In this document: positions 19,590 through 28,076 of the stretch, one piece after another
How positions within the stretch are numbered: position 1 is the stretch's first letter
How the letters are laid out: each line of letters begins with the position of its first letter
Source of the DNA: Mesorhizobium huakuii
Lineage (GTDB): Bacteria > Pseudomonadota > Alphaproteobacteria > Rhizobiales > Rhizobiaceae
DNA: 64,000 bases
Direction of reading: 5' to 3'
Assembly: GCF_014189455.1 (NCBI RefSeq)
Contig: NZ_CP050296.1
Span: forward strand, 2,848,001 to 2,912,000
Notes under the pieces: generated by a model
What the model saw: only the letters and a program-made list of their open reading frames with translations
Databases searched by the model: none
What the model was told of the DNA's origin: nothing
Made by a program: the position numbers and the translations under genes

Positions 19590-20270
19590 TCATAGATCGG
19601 CGTAGAGCGCCGCCGCATTATCGAAGGTGAAGCGCAGCGGCACCGAGCCCTCGACTTGCCAGGCGGTGACCGTCTCCCCAGCCAGCAGCCGGCAGGCGCC
19701 TTCCGTGTCGGTGACCGCGCCGCCATAGAGCCGGTTGGCAAGGTTGAGGATGCCGGTCTGGTGCATGGCCGCGCTGCCGCTGCCGCAGGCATCCTTGACA
19801 AGCAGCACGCGAAATCCCTTTGTCACGGCGTCCTTTACTGACGCGTCGATGCAGGCCTCGGTCCAGACGCCGGCGACGACAAGCCATTCGATGCCGGAGG
19901 CCTTGAGCCGCTCGGCGGCGGGGCCGCTGCGAAAGGCGCTGGCCTCCGCCTTGACCAGCAGCGTCTCGTCCTTGGCCGGCGCCACCTCATGGCAGATCTC
20001 GGTCAGCGGGTCGCTCTTGTCGGAAAAGGCCGACTTGCCGTCGGCACCGACGGGATGAAACGGCCGGTCCTGTTTGTCGAGATCGACGATATAGGCCCAG
20101 TGCTGGAGCGGCACATGGTTTGCGCGCGCCGCCGCCTGCAGGCGCTGGACGTTGGCGAGGATGCCGGCAAAGCCCTCGACCAGATAGCGCGGGTCCTGCC
20201 GGTGCTCTTCCTGCAGGTCGATGAAGATACCGGCCACCGTGCCGCGCTTGATGGAGATGGGAGTTTTCAT
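19590..20270 (-). CDS. isochorismatase-family cysteine hydrolase
   Basis: A 226-residue protein of the isochorismatase/nicotinamidase fold. The catalytic triad can be placed: Asp in IFIDLQEEH, Lys in LLVKAEASAF, and Cys in VAGVWTEACIDAS. Family members cleave amides or vinyl ethers; the substrate is unknown here. The Met at 20270 starts a compact domain (MKTPISIKRGTVAGIF). The longer open frame upstream reads into an intergenic repeat and is rejected. It precedes the esterase gene on the same strand. Confidence 0.88.
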   Translation of the reverse strand: MKTPISIKRGTVAGIFIDLQEEHRQDPRYLVEGFAGILANVQRLQAAARANHVPLQHWAYIVDLDKQDRPFHPVGADGKSAFSDKSDPLTEICHEVAPAKDETLLVKAEASAFRSGPAAERLKASGIEWLVVAGVWTEACIDASVKDAVTKGFRVLLVKDACGSGSAAMHQTGILNLANRLYGGAVTDTEGACRLLAGETVTAWQVEGSVPLRFTFDNAAALYADL

Positions 20271-20353
20271 GCGGAGGCGCCCGGGTTGGCGGCCAAGGCC
20301 GTTCCGTTCAGCGCGCTGGCGCAAACGGTGGTGATTGGCCGTCGCCTCCCCCA

Positions 20354-20536
20354 CTTCGTCATCCACGGGCGGAGCAGGAGCGAAGCTCCGTCGCGAAGAC
20401 CCGAGGATCCATTCCGTGACATTGGCCAGTGAACACAGCGGAGCAGAATCTGCACCGTTGCGGCGCATTGGAGTCCCGGCATGGATCCTAGGGTCTGCGC
20501 CGCGTCGCTGCGCTCCTTGCTTCGCCCTAGGATGAC
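20354..20536. repeat. about 180-bp intergenic repeat, family 5, copy 2
   Basis: Same layout as 7004-7186: CTTCGTCATCCACGGGCGGA at the left, GGATCCTAGGGTCTGCGCC in the right arm, end CTTCGCCCTAGGATGAC. It occupies the 325-bp gap between the M24 peptidase and the isochorismatase-like gene. Confidence 0.8.
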
Positions 20537-20595
20537 GACGTGATGGGAGGCTTCGCTAGCCACGAAGGTTACGTCATCGAGGCGGGCGGCGGATA

Positions 20596-21900
20596 TCAAA
20601 CCTGCTTCTCCAGAAACTCATCCTCATAGGGAAAGCGCGACAGAAGCTCCGTGCCCGTCTCGGTGATCAGGATCTCGTCCTCCAGCTTGACGCCCTCGCG
20701 GCCGCCCTTCTCGCCGATATAGCTTTCCACGCTCACCACCATGCCTGGCACGATATGGCCGTCGCGGCCATAGGTCTCGTAATCCATGGCATGCGCGATG
20801 AACGGTGTCTCGCCATGCATGCCGACGCCGTGCATGACCGAGGTGTAGCGCTGGTCGACGAAGCGATCCGGGATTGTCCACGCCTTCTCGGCGATCTCGC
20901 GAAACGCCATGCCGGGTTTGACGATCGAAATATTGTGCTGAACCTGGTCATGCGCCATGCGGTAGAGCGACTTCTGGTAATCGGTCGGCTTGCCCGGCCC
21001 GCAGCGGAAGGTGCGCGAAAAATCCGAGTAATAGCCGTAGCAGCCGATCGTATCGGTATCGAGCGCCAACAACTCACCAGGCCGGATCTTGCGGCCGCTG
21101 GCCTCGTTGAACCATGGATTGGTGCGCTGGCCTGAGGTCAGCAGCCGCGTCTCGATGAACTCGCCGCCCTGGCGGATCACCTCGCCATACATGATGGCGA
21201 ACAAATCGTTTTCGGAGACGCCCGGCTTGATCGCCTCGCGCACGGCGTAGACGGCGGCTTCAGCGCCGGCCATCGACACCTGCAGGCATTTCACCTCCTC
21301 GGGCGTCTTCACCGCGCGCACCGCCAGGATCTCGCCCTGGCAATCCCGCACCTCGCAGCCGCGCTTTTCCAGCGCCAGCGCCTGCAGATGGCTACAGCGG
21401 TCGAGCCCGAGCTTCATCGAACCGCCGCCATGCTTTTTCAGAAGCTCGGCGATCTCGTCGGCGAAAGGACCGGCGGTCTCGTCGTCGCGGCCGGAGACCG
21501 ACGACCAGACCAGCTTGGACGGCCGCGCCTCGTCGATCGTGTCGAGCACCATCGAGACATGGTAGCTCTGGGGATATTCGAACAGCACGATCGGCCCCTC
21601 GGTCGGGATAAAGAAATACCGGGTCGAGTTGCGCAGGAAATAGCCGAACATGTTGCGCGAGCCGGTGGCGTAGCGCTGGTTGTACGGGTCGAACAGCACC
21701 ACGCCGCCATAACCGGCCTCACGCATCCAGCCGCGCAATTTGGCCAGCCGGCCCTTGCGCAGCGCGTCGGCATCGATGAAGGACGGCTCGGTGTCCGACA
21801 GCCACATGCCGCCGGCCGGATCGGCCGCCGCCGGGTGGCGCATGCGGTCCTTGAAGTCGACGTCCTCGGTGCTGTCGGGGTCGAATACGACGATGCTCAT
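20596..21900 (-). CDS. M24-family metallopeptidase-fold protein (Xaa-Pro aminopeptidase/DddP-like)
   Basis: A 434-residue two-domain protein of the creatinase/aminopeptidase P fold. The C-terminal pita-bread domain retains metal ligands in the family order: Asp in LLALDTDTIG, Asp in GYYSDFSRTF, His in VMHGVGMHGE, Glu in VVSVESYIG and Glu in KLEDEILIT. The N-terminal half (QRYATGSRNMFGYFLRNSTR) is not typical of aminopeptidase P. Together with the overall length it recalls the DMSP lyase DddP and related M24 proteins, but I cannot confirm that without alignment. The start at 21900 (MSIVVFDPDS) is chosen; an upstream extension has no family support. Confidence 0.82.
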   Translation of the reverse strand: MSIVVFDPDSTEDVDFKDRMRHPAAADPAGGMWLSDTEPSFIDADALRKGRLAKLRGWMREAGYGGVVLFDPYNQRYATGSRNMFGYFLRNSTRYFFIPTEGPIVLFEYPQSYHVSMVLDTIDEARPSKLVWSSVSGRDDETAGPFADEIAELLKKHGGGSMKLGLDRCSHLQALALEKRGCEVRDCQGEILAVRAVKTPEEVKCLQVSMAGAEAAVYAVREAIKPGVSENDLFAIMYGEVIRQGGEFIETRLLTSGQRTNPWFNEASGRKIRPGELLALDTDTIGCYGYYSDFSRTFRCGPGKPTDYQKSLYRMAHDQVQHNISIVKPGMAFREIAEKAWTIPDRFVDQRYTSVMHGVGMHGETPFIAHAMDYETYGRDGHIVPGMVVSVESYIGEKGGREGVKLEDEILITETGTELLSRFPYEDEFLEKQV

Positions 21901-22174
21901 CAGTGCCTGGCCTTGGGTGGGTTGCGAGCCCAGACCATGGCGCAGGAGGGGCGGAAGCATTGTGCGGAAAACCGCGTTTGTTGTGCGAGATGCCGCCGCA
22001 ACCTCGGTTAAAACCGATCAACACGAACGACCGAGTTCGACCCGAAGGGGAAGTCTAGCAGGCGACGAGGGTGTGTTGGCCGATGGACACGCGCTGCAAG
22101 GCGCCGCAAGTTGTCTTATTGTCAGCGAATTCAACACCTTTGATAAAGTGGTGAAGCACACGGAGATTGGCGGG

Positions 22175-22459
22175 ATGGACCGGCGAAGCGAAGAACAGAT
22201 GAGAAAACTGAGAAAAGAATGGACCGACGGCGGCTTCGTGGTGCTGAAAGGTGACGACCATAAAGAGATCGACAGATGGATATTACGATTACTTGACAAG
22301 AAAACGAGATCCGACGAAGAAGAATACATCGTTTCACGTGTCGACCACAGTTTAAATTTCGACATTCCATTTCAGGCAACAAATGTAGTTAGAGACGATC
22401 TGTTACATATAGTTAGGATGAAGATGAAGGATCCGAACTGGACCCGTCTCCCACGCTGA
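22175..22459 (+). CDS. small hypothetical protein
   Basis: A 94-residue open frame starting MDRRSEEQMRKLRKEWTDGG, very rich in charged residues and predicted soluble and helical, without a recognisable domain. The 653-bp gap in which it lies is visibly AT-richer than the neighbours, especially from 22.14 kb on, and this frame uses AT-ending codons more often. That is compatible with an acquired gene, but no strong ribosome site is seen before the ATG. It may be a real small gene or a remnant. Confidence 0.4.
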   Translation: MDRRSEEQMRKLRKEWTDGGFVVLKGDDHKEIDRWILRLLDKKTRSDEEEYIVSRVDHSLNFDIPFQATNVVRDDLLHIVRMKMKDPNWTRLPR

Positions 22460-22553
22460 TGGATTGGGCATCGAACTAAAGCACATAGAGAAGTCGGGTC
22501 AGGGAAATCTACGTCCGCTTTCCACCGATCTCAGTTGTCGGGGACAAACACCT

Positions 22554-23522
22554 CTAATGCCGTCGCGCCAGTTTCGGCGGATGCCCGTGCTCCTCGCGAA
22601 AGGCCCGGGCGAAGCTCGACATCGAGGCAAAGCCGCAGGCCAGCGCCACGTCGCGCACGGCGAGCGTCGAATGCGCCAGCAGATCGGCGGCGCGCTTCAG
22701 CCTGAGCCGCCGGTAGTAGCCATTGGGCGAGATGTCGAGTTCGGAGCGGAACGAGCGTTCGAGCTTGTCGGAGGACACGCCGAGCCGCGCCGTCAGCTCA
22801 GCCATGCCGAGCCGCTCCTCGACCGCGTCCTCCATGATGGCGATGGCCGACAGCACCAGCTCGTTCTGCACGCCGGTGCGCAGGCGCAGCGGCATCAGCT
22901 TGCGGTCGACGCTGGAGCGCAGCTGGCTGTGCACGAACCATTCGGCGACGCCGGCGGCAAGCTCGGCGCCGTAATCCCGGGTGATGATCTCCAGCATCAT
23001 GTCGAGGCTGCCGACCCCGCCGGCCGACGTGAACCGCTTGCGGTCGATGACATAGAGGTCGCGCCGCAGTTCGATGTTGGGAAAAGCCTCGGTGAAGGCG
23101 GCCTGGCTGGTCCAGTGCAAGGTGCAGGCATGGCCGTCGAGCAGGCCGGCCCGCGCCAGGAAAAACGCCGCATCCGCCACCGCGCCGATATGGGCGCCAT
23201 TGCGCAGGCTGCGGCGGATCCAGCTCGCCGCATCCTCGGCGACGAGGTGATCGGCGTCGCCGCCCGAGCAGACGACAATGCGATCGACCTTCGGCGCATC
23301 CTCCGCGTAAAAACCCGGCTGGATGACGACGCCGTTCGAGGCCTCGACCGCCCCTTTGGTGCCGCCGACGATGATCCAGCGATAACACTGCCGCTTCGCC
23401 AGGATGTTGGCGGCGCGCAACGGCTCGATGACCGAACTGAACGCCATCATCGGAAAGCCGGGAAACACCAGCACCGCGAAGGTCAAGGGTTCGGTGGGTT
23501 TTTCGGGTTCGCGCATCGCCAT
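22554..23522 (-). CDS. GlxA-family (DJ-1/PfpI-AraC) transcriptional regulator
   Basis: A 322-residue regulator. Residues 10-190 form a DJ-1/PfpI-like sensor domain (FAVLVFPGFPMMAFSSVIEP, then FFLARAGLLDGHACTLHW). Residues 215-320 form an AraC-type double helix-turn-helix (MAELTARLGVSSDKLERSFR and VRDVALACGFASMSSFARAF). Such regulators often control choline/betaine, arginine or other amine catabolism in rhizobia. It is 5 bp from the end of the cystathionine gamma-type gene and on the same strand, so it may be the last gene of that operon. Confidence 0.9.
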   Translation of the reverse strand: MAMREPEKPTEPLTFAVLVFPGFPMMAFSSVIEPLRAANILAKRQCYRWIIVGGTKGAVEASNGVVIQPGFYAEDAPKVDRIVVCSGGDADHLVAEDAASWIRRSLRNGAHIGAVADAAFFLARAGLLDGHACTLHWTSQAAFTEAFPNIELRRDLYVIDRKRFTSAGGVGSLDMMLEIITRDYGAELAAGVAEWFVHSQLRSSVDRKLMPLRLRTGVQNELVLSAIAIMEDAVEERLGMAELTARLGVSSDKLERSFRSELDISPNGYYRRLRLKRAADLLAHSTLAVRDVALACGFASMSSFARAFREEHGHPPKLARRH

Positions 23523-23527
23523 GGGCG

Positions 23528-24796
23528 CTACATCTCGGGCGAATGGAGCGCTAGGTCAACGGGGTGATGCTTGAACCTGGACCGTCGGCAGCGCTGACCT
23601 TTGAGGTTAGAGGGTCTATCCCCCAGCGCCTGTTCCAGATCCGCGATCAGATCATCGCCATCCTCGATCCCCGCCGACAGCCGCACCAGCGAATCCGATA
23701 TGCCGATCTCCGCCCGCTTCTCGGCCGGAATGGACCCATGCGTCATCAGCGCCGGGTGTTCGATCAGGCTCTCCACCCCGCCGAGGCTTTCGGCCAGCGT
23801 GAACAATTGCGTGCGTTCGAGGAAGCGTTTTGTGCCGGCCAGGTCGCGATCGAGCACGGCTGATATCATGCCGCCGAAAGCATACATCTGCTGGACGGCG
23901 ATGGCGTGCTGCGGGTGGCTGGCGAGGCCGGGATAGATCACGCGGCGCACATCTTTTCGCGCCTCCAGCCACTGCGCGATCTTCAGCCCGTTGTCGGAAT
24001 GCCGCTCCATGCGGAGCGCCAGGGTCTTCAGCCCGCGCAAGGCGAGAAAACTGTCGAACGGGCCCGATATGGCGCCGATGGCGTTCTGCAGGAATTTCAA
24101 CTGGGCGGCCAGTTCCTTGTTGTCGCCGACGACCGCCACGCCGCCGACCATGTCGGAATGGCCATTGAGATATTTGGTCGTCGAGTGGACGACGATGTCG
24201 ATGCCGAGTTCCAGCGGCCGCTGGATATAGGGGCTGCAGAACGTGTTGTCGGCGACCGTGAGAACACCCTTGCGTTTGGCCAGCGCGGCGACGCCTTCGA
24301 GGTCGACGATGCGCAGCAGCGGGTTGGTCGGCGTCTCGACCCAGAGCAGTTTCGTCTCCGGCCGGATCGCCGCCTCGACTGCCGCAAGGTCGGTGAAGTC
24401 GACGAACGAGACCTGGAGACCCGCCGAGCGCTTGCGCACCCGCTCCATCAGCCGGAAGGAGCCGCCATAGATGTCGTCGGTGGCGACGATATGGGCACCG
24501 CTATCGAGCAGTTCCAGCACGGTCGAGATCGCCGCCAGGCCGGAGGCGAAGGCGAAGGCGGCCGTGCCGCTTTCCAGATCGGCCACGGCGCGCTCGAAGG
24601 CGAAGCGCGTCGGGTTCTGGCTGCGGGCGTACTCAAACCCCTTGTGCACGCCGGGTGACTGCTGGCCATAGGTCGAGGTGGCATAGATAGGCACCATCAC
24701 CGCGCCGGTCAGCGGATCGTGGCTCTGGCCGCCATGGATGGTGCGCGTCGAAAAGGCCAGGCGGTTCTTGCCGGCTGGCGGGGTGTGTTTGGTCAT
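23528..24796 (-). CDS. cystathionine gamma-synthase/gamma-lyase family PLP enzyme
   Basis: A PLP-dependent trans-sulfuration enzyme. The PLP-binding Lys is in VVHSTTKYLNGHSDMVGG near residue 205. Other family blocks are STYGQQSPGVHKGFEYARSQ (divided around its YARS), VETPTNPLLRIVD and SLGGVESLIEHPALMTH. Pairing with cystathionine beta-synthase immediately upstream (ATGA overlap) favours cystathionine gamma-lyase, completing reverse trans-sulfuration from homocysteine to cysteine. After ADLEQALG the last ~30 residues look non-homologous; one extra G in the G5 run at 23620-23624 would end the protein at LEQALGG, so the real stop may be near 23616. Confidence 0.88.
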   Translation of the reverse strand: MTKHTPPAGKNRLAFSTRTIHGGQSHDPLTGAVMVPIYATSTYGQQSPGVHKGFEYARSQNPTRFAFERAVADLESGTAAFAFASGLAAISTVLELLDSGAHIVATDDIYGGSFRLMERVRKRSAGLQVSFVDFTDLAAVEAAIRPETKLLWVETPTNPLLRIVDLEGVAALAKRKGVLTVADNTFCSPYIQRPLELGIDIVVHSTTKYLNGHSDMVGGVAVVGDNKELAAQLKFLQNAIGAISGPFDSFLALRGLKTLALRMERHSDNGLKIAQWLEARKDVRRVIYPGLASHPQHAIAVQQMYAFGGMISAVLDRDLAGTKRFLERTQLFTLAESLGGVESLIEHPALMTHGSIPAEKRAEIGISDSLVRLSAGIEDGDDLIADLEQALGDRPSNLKGQRCRRSRFKHHPVDLALHSPEM

Positions 24797-26232
24797 CGTG
24801 CGCGCCTCAGATGGTTGATCAGGTCGATGCGGGTGATCAGGCCGACGAACTCGTCGCCGTCGAAGATGATGGCGACCTCGTTGCGGTCGAACACCGGCAG
24901 CAGCGCATCCAGCGTCTGGCTGGCCTGCAGCGTGTGCAGATTGGAGGTCATCGCCGTGCGCACCGGGCCGTTGAAGCGCTCCCAGCGGCCGTCATAGGGG
25001 CCGTCGACCTTGGCCAGAATGTCGCTTTCGTCGACGATGCCGACGAGCTTGCCATTGTCGAGCACCGGCAGCTGCGAAACATCGGAGCGGCGCATGCGGC
25101 CATAGGCGTTGAGCAGGCTTTCGTCCGGGCCGACATAGACGGTGTCGCCGGTGCGGTGCGAGCGCATGACGAGGTCGCGCAGATCGCCATGCTGCTCGTG
25201 CTCGGCCAGGCCCTGTTCGGCCAGCCAGAAATCGTCGAACACTTTTGACAGATATTTGTTGCCGCTGTCGCAGACGAATGTCACGACGCGCTTCGGCACC
25301 GTCTGTTCGCGGCAATAGCGCAAGGCGGCCGACAACAGCGTGCCCGAGGACGAGCCGGCCAGAATGCCTTCGCGCGACAGGAGATCGCGCACCGCCAGCA
25401 TGCTTTGCTTGTCCGTGATCGAATAGGCCTTTTTCACCAGCGACAGATCGGCATTGGGCGGCACGAAGTCCTCGCCGATGCCTTCCACCGTCCAGCTGCC
25501 AGCCTCTTCCATCTTGCCAGTCTTGATCAAGGGCGCCAACACCGAACCGACCGGATCGGCCAGCACCATTTCGGTCTTCGGCGACACCTCGGCAAAGTAG
25601 CGGCCAAGCCCGGTCAGCGTGCCGCCGGAGCCGACGCCGACGACCACCGCGTCGACATCACCGTTAAGCTGCGAAAAGATCTCGGGGCCGGTGGTCGTCT
25701 CATGCGCCAGCGGGTTGGCCGGATTGGCGAACTGGTTGGCATAGAAGGCGCCGGGCACTTCCGCCGCGATCTTCTCGGCCATGTCCTGGTAATATTCAGG
25801 ATGCCCCTTACCGACATCGGAGCGCGTCATGCGCACCTCGGCGCCCAGCGCCCGCAGATGCTGGATCTTCTCGCGCGACATCTTGTCGGGCACCACCAGC
25901 ACGATGCGGTAGCCCTTGGGGATGCCGACCTGGGCAAGGCCGAGACCGGTATTGCCGGCTGTCGCCTCGACGATCGTGCCGCCCCGCTTGAGCTTGCCCT
26001 CTCTCTCGGCCGCCGCGATCATCGACAGCGCGATGCGGTCCTTGATCGAGCCGCCGGGGTTCTGGCTTTCCAGCTTGATGAACAGCCGGCATTTGCCGGT
26101 GTCGAACTTGGTCAGCTCGACCACCGGCGTCTGGCCGATCAGGTCGAGAACCGACGCATAAGGTGGGCGCAGGCGGGATGTTGCGCTGTCCGAGGGGCCG
26201 CTGTCAGGCGCGGCGACCTTCTGCTCGCTCAT
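24793..26232 (-). CDS. cystathionine beta-synthase
   Basis: A 479-residue fold-type II PLP enzyme condensing serine and homocysteine to cystathionine. The PLP Lys is in NPGGSIKDRIALS near residue 64; the phosphate-binding loop is VGVGSGGTLTGLGR. The C-terminal 120 residues hold two CBS domains (YVGPDESLLNAYGRM and HTLQASQTLDALLPV), which sense adenosyl ligands in other species. No N-terminal haem-binding region of the animal type is present. Its TGA overlaps the next gene's ATG, indicating coupled expression with the gamma-type enzyme. Confidence 0.92.
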   Translation of the reverse strand: MSEQKVAAPDSGPSDSATSRLRPPYASVLDLIGQTPVVELTKFDTGKCRLFIKLESQNPGGSIKDRIALSMIAAAEREGKLKRGGTIVEATAGNTGLGLAQVGIPKGYRIVLVVPDKMSREKIQHLRALGAEVRMTRSDVGKGHPEYYQDMAEKIAAEVPGAFYANQFANPANPLAHETTTGPEIFSQLNGDVDAVVVGVGSGGTLTGLGRYFAEVSPKTEMVLADPVGSVLAPLIKTGKMEEAGSWTVEGIGEDFVPPNADLSLVKKAYSITDKQSMLAVRDLLSREGILAGSSSGTLLSAALRYCREQTVPKRVVTFVCDSGNKYLSKVFDDFWLAEQGLAEHEQHGDLRDLVMRSHRTGDTVYVGPDESLLNAYGRMRRSDVSQLPVLDNGKLVGIVDESDILAKVDGPYDGRWERFNGPVRTAMTSNLHTLQASQTLDALLPVFDRNEVAIIFDGDEFVGLITRIDLINHLRRAR

Positions 26233-26370
26233 TCAGATGCTCCATGATCAAGCGACCGCCTCGGGGGCAGAGCGGCAGCGTAGCCTCTTTTCCAGCCGTT
26301 TGTCGCGGGAAAGAAGATAGAACGTGCCAATCAACTGGCCAGACGGGGAATGAAATTCCATGAGGTGCTT

Positions 26371-26518
26371 AATCTCCCCCTCGAGGGGAGATGGCCGGCA
26401 GGCAGAGGGGGTCGGTGCGACCGGGCTCGGCCTGCCACTGCAGAAGGGGGTTGGCGCTTCACGCGCAATGACCCCCTCTGTCGCCTTCGGCGACATCTCC
26501 CCCTCAAGGGGGGAGATC
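26371..26518. repeat. Mosaic palindromic repeat, family 2, copy 2
   Basis: AATCTCCCCCTCGAGGGGAG at the left and CCCTCAAGGGGGGAGATC at the right, with the GACCCCCTCTGTCGCCTTCG block inside. Its right end overlaps the stop codon of the RidA gene, so the repeat supplies the last bases of that gene. Confidence 0.85.
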
Positions 26519-26918
26519 ATGCCTCGACGGCCGCCTGGCCTTCGATCTCGATCAGGAAATCCGGATTGGCGAGACCGAGCACGCGTATGCCTGTCACCAT
26601 CGGCGGCGGCCCGCGATCCGCCCAGAACGCCATCCAGACGCCGAAGGCCGGCCTGATGTCGGCGTCGCCGACAATGTAGATCGACAGGCGCACAAGATCC
26701 TCCAGCCTGGCGCCGCCGGCTTCGAGCACCATCGCCAGATTGGCGAGCGCCTGCTTGGTCTGTACGGCGATGTCGCCCTTGCCGACGATCTGGCCATCGG
26801 CATCGACGCCGTTCTGGCCGCCGATCAGCACGAGGCGGGCCGAGGCGGGCAGCGCCACGCCTTGCGAATAGGCCGGGTTGCTGTGCATGCCCTTCGGGTT
26901 CAGCCGCTCGATAGCCAT
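26517..26918 (-). CDS. RidA (YjgF/YER057c/UK114) family protein
   Basis: A 133-residue trimeric RidA-fold protein. It shows the GMHSNPAYSQGVALP N-terminus, LIGGQNGVDADGQIVGKGD, and the IYIVGDADIRPAFGVW segment. RidA proteins hydrolyse reactive enamine/imine intermediates, but the key Arg of canonical RidA (normally near residue 105, R-x-x-V/C-P-E) is not evident: the corresponding region reads ITGIRVLGLANPDFLIEIEG-like. It may belong to a related subgroup of unknown substrate. The Met at 26918 fits the family start. Confidence 0.85.
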   Translation of the reverse strand: MAIERLNPKGMHSNPAYSQGVALPASARLVLIGGQNGVDADGQIVGKGDIAVQTKQALANLAMVLEAGGARLEDLVRLSIYIVGDADIRPAFGVWMAFWADRGPPPMVTGIRVLGLANPDFLIEIEGQAAVEA

Positions 26919-27086
26919 TTTGTCTCCTCTCCCGAAAGAATGCCGCGCCACGAAAGGGCAATCGGCCGGCTCGTTCAACGAACCATCTCGTTCGTTGAAG
27001 CCGCCATTTTCACCATGCTAGCCGAACGGGATGCCAGCCGAAACAAGCAGGCCGCGCGATCCTGACATCCCAGGAGGAGACAGCCG

Positions 27087-27419
27087 ATGAAGATCATTGC
27101 CTACGACGACTTCAAGCCCGGCGTCACCCTCGACGACCTCAAGCCTTATCTGCGTGACGAGGTGTCGAATGTCTGGCGGCTGTGGAAGGCCGGCATCGTG
27201 CGCGAAAACTATGCCCGCGCCGACGTCGGCGGTGTCATCATCGTCTTCGAGCTCGACAGCGTCGAGGAAGCCAGGCGCTACACCGACGACTTCCCGCTGT
27301 CGAAGGCCGGTCTGCTGGAATGGCATTTCCTCGCTTTCGAGCCGGCACCCTTGCCGCTCGAATATCTGTTCGACGCAACCGTCGACATCGCCCAACCCTG
27401 GGATCGGACGGCGGCATGA
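27087..27419 (+). CDS. small dimeric alpha/beta-barrel protein (muconolactone isomerase-like)
   Basis: A 110-residue protein, MKIIAYDDFKPGVTLDDLK..., with the two beta-alpha-beta repeats expected of a ferredoxin-like barrel (VGGVIIVFELDSVEEARRYT and LEWHFLAFEPAPLPLEYLF). It resembles muconolactone isomerase/YciI-type proteins but no catalytic residues can be assigned. GGAGGAGAC 10 bp before the ATG is a strong ribosome site. Its TGA overlaps the ATG of the following isochorismatase-like gene, so the two are probably co-translated. Confidence 0.75.
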   Translation: MKIIAYDDFKPGVTLDDLKPYLRDEVSNVWRLWKAGIVRENYARADVGGVIIVFELDSVEEARRYTDDFPLSKAGLLEWHFLAFEPAPLPLEYLFDATVDIAQPWDRTAA

Positions 27420-28063
27420 TCCGGTCGAGCGAAGGCATCGAGATCCCGGCCAGCCTGGCCGAATGGTGCGATCCCAGCCGCATGGCGCTGGTGGTCTACG
27501 ACATGCAGGTCGGCATCTGCCGCCAGATCGCCGGCGCGGCCGGTATCGTCGAGCGCACCGGCATCGTGCTTGAAGCCGCGCGCTCGGCCGGCATGCTTGT
27601 GGCGTTCACGCGCCATCTCTCCTTGCCACGCAAATGGATGGGCGCCACCCAGCTGCGCACCGCCATGGCCTGGCAGCGGCGCGACAGTCCGGACACTGTC
27701 GAGCCGTGGTTCTTGCCCGACGCCGAAGCGACGCGAATTGTCCCTGAACTCGCGCCACGCCCTGATGAAGCGGTGTTCGACAAGCTGACCATGTCGGCCT
27801 TCGATTCCACCGCGCTCGGCTTTGCGCTCGGCGATTGCGGCGTGCGCGCCATCGCCCTTGCCGGCATCGCCATGGAGATCGGCATCGAGCCGACCGTCCG
27901 CCAGGCGACCGACAACGGTTTTACGGCCGTGGTGATCGAGGACGCCTGCGGCTTTGGCAACCGCGAAGCGCGCGACCGCTCGATGGCGACGCTGCGTTTC
28001 CTCGGCGAAGCCGTCATCACCGATGTCGCCGGCTTTTGCGGCGCGCTTGCCGATGCGGCGTGA
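27416..28063 (+). CDS. isochorismatase-like protein lacking the catalytic cysteine
   Basis: A 215-residue isochorismatase-fold protein. The Asp (LVVYDMQVGIC) and Lys (VFDKLTMSAF) of the usual triad are present. The position of the nucleophilic Cys (motif of the form G-x-x-T/E-x-C-V/I) reads LAGIAMEIGIEPTVR, so Cys appears replaced by Gly. It therefore may be an inactive or differently acting family member. The first gene of the pair overlaps it, and the convergent HxlR gene follows after 13 bp. Confidence 0.85.
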   Translation: MIRSSEGIEIPASLAEWCDPSRMALVVYDMQVGICRQIAGAAGIVERTGIVLEAARSAGMLVAFTRHLSLPRKWMGATQLRTAMAWQRRDSPDTVEPWFLPDAEATRIVPELAPRPDEAVFDKLTMSAFDSTALGFALGDCGVRAIALAGIAMEIGIEPTVRQATDNGFTAVVIEDACGFGNREARDRSMATLRFLGEAVITDVAGFCGALADAA

Positions 28064-28076
28064 GGGACGAAAGGTG

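Noticed and set aside
22327..22342. An additional parS site near 22.33 kb
   Set aside because: Only the left half (GTTTCACGTG) matches; the right half (TCGA) does not, and it lies in a likely acquired segment.
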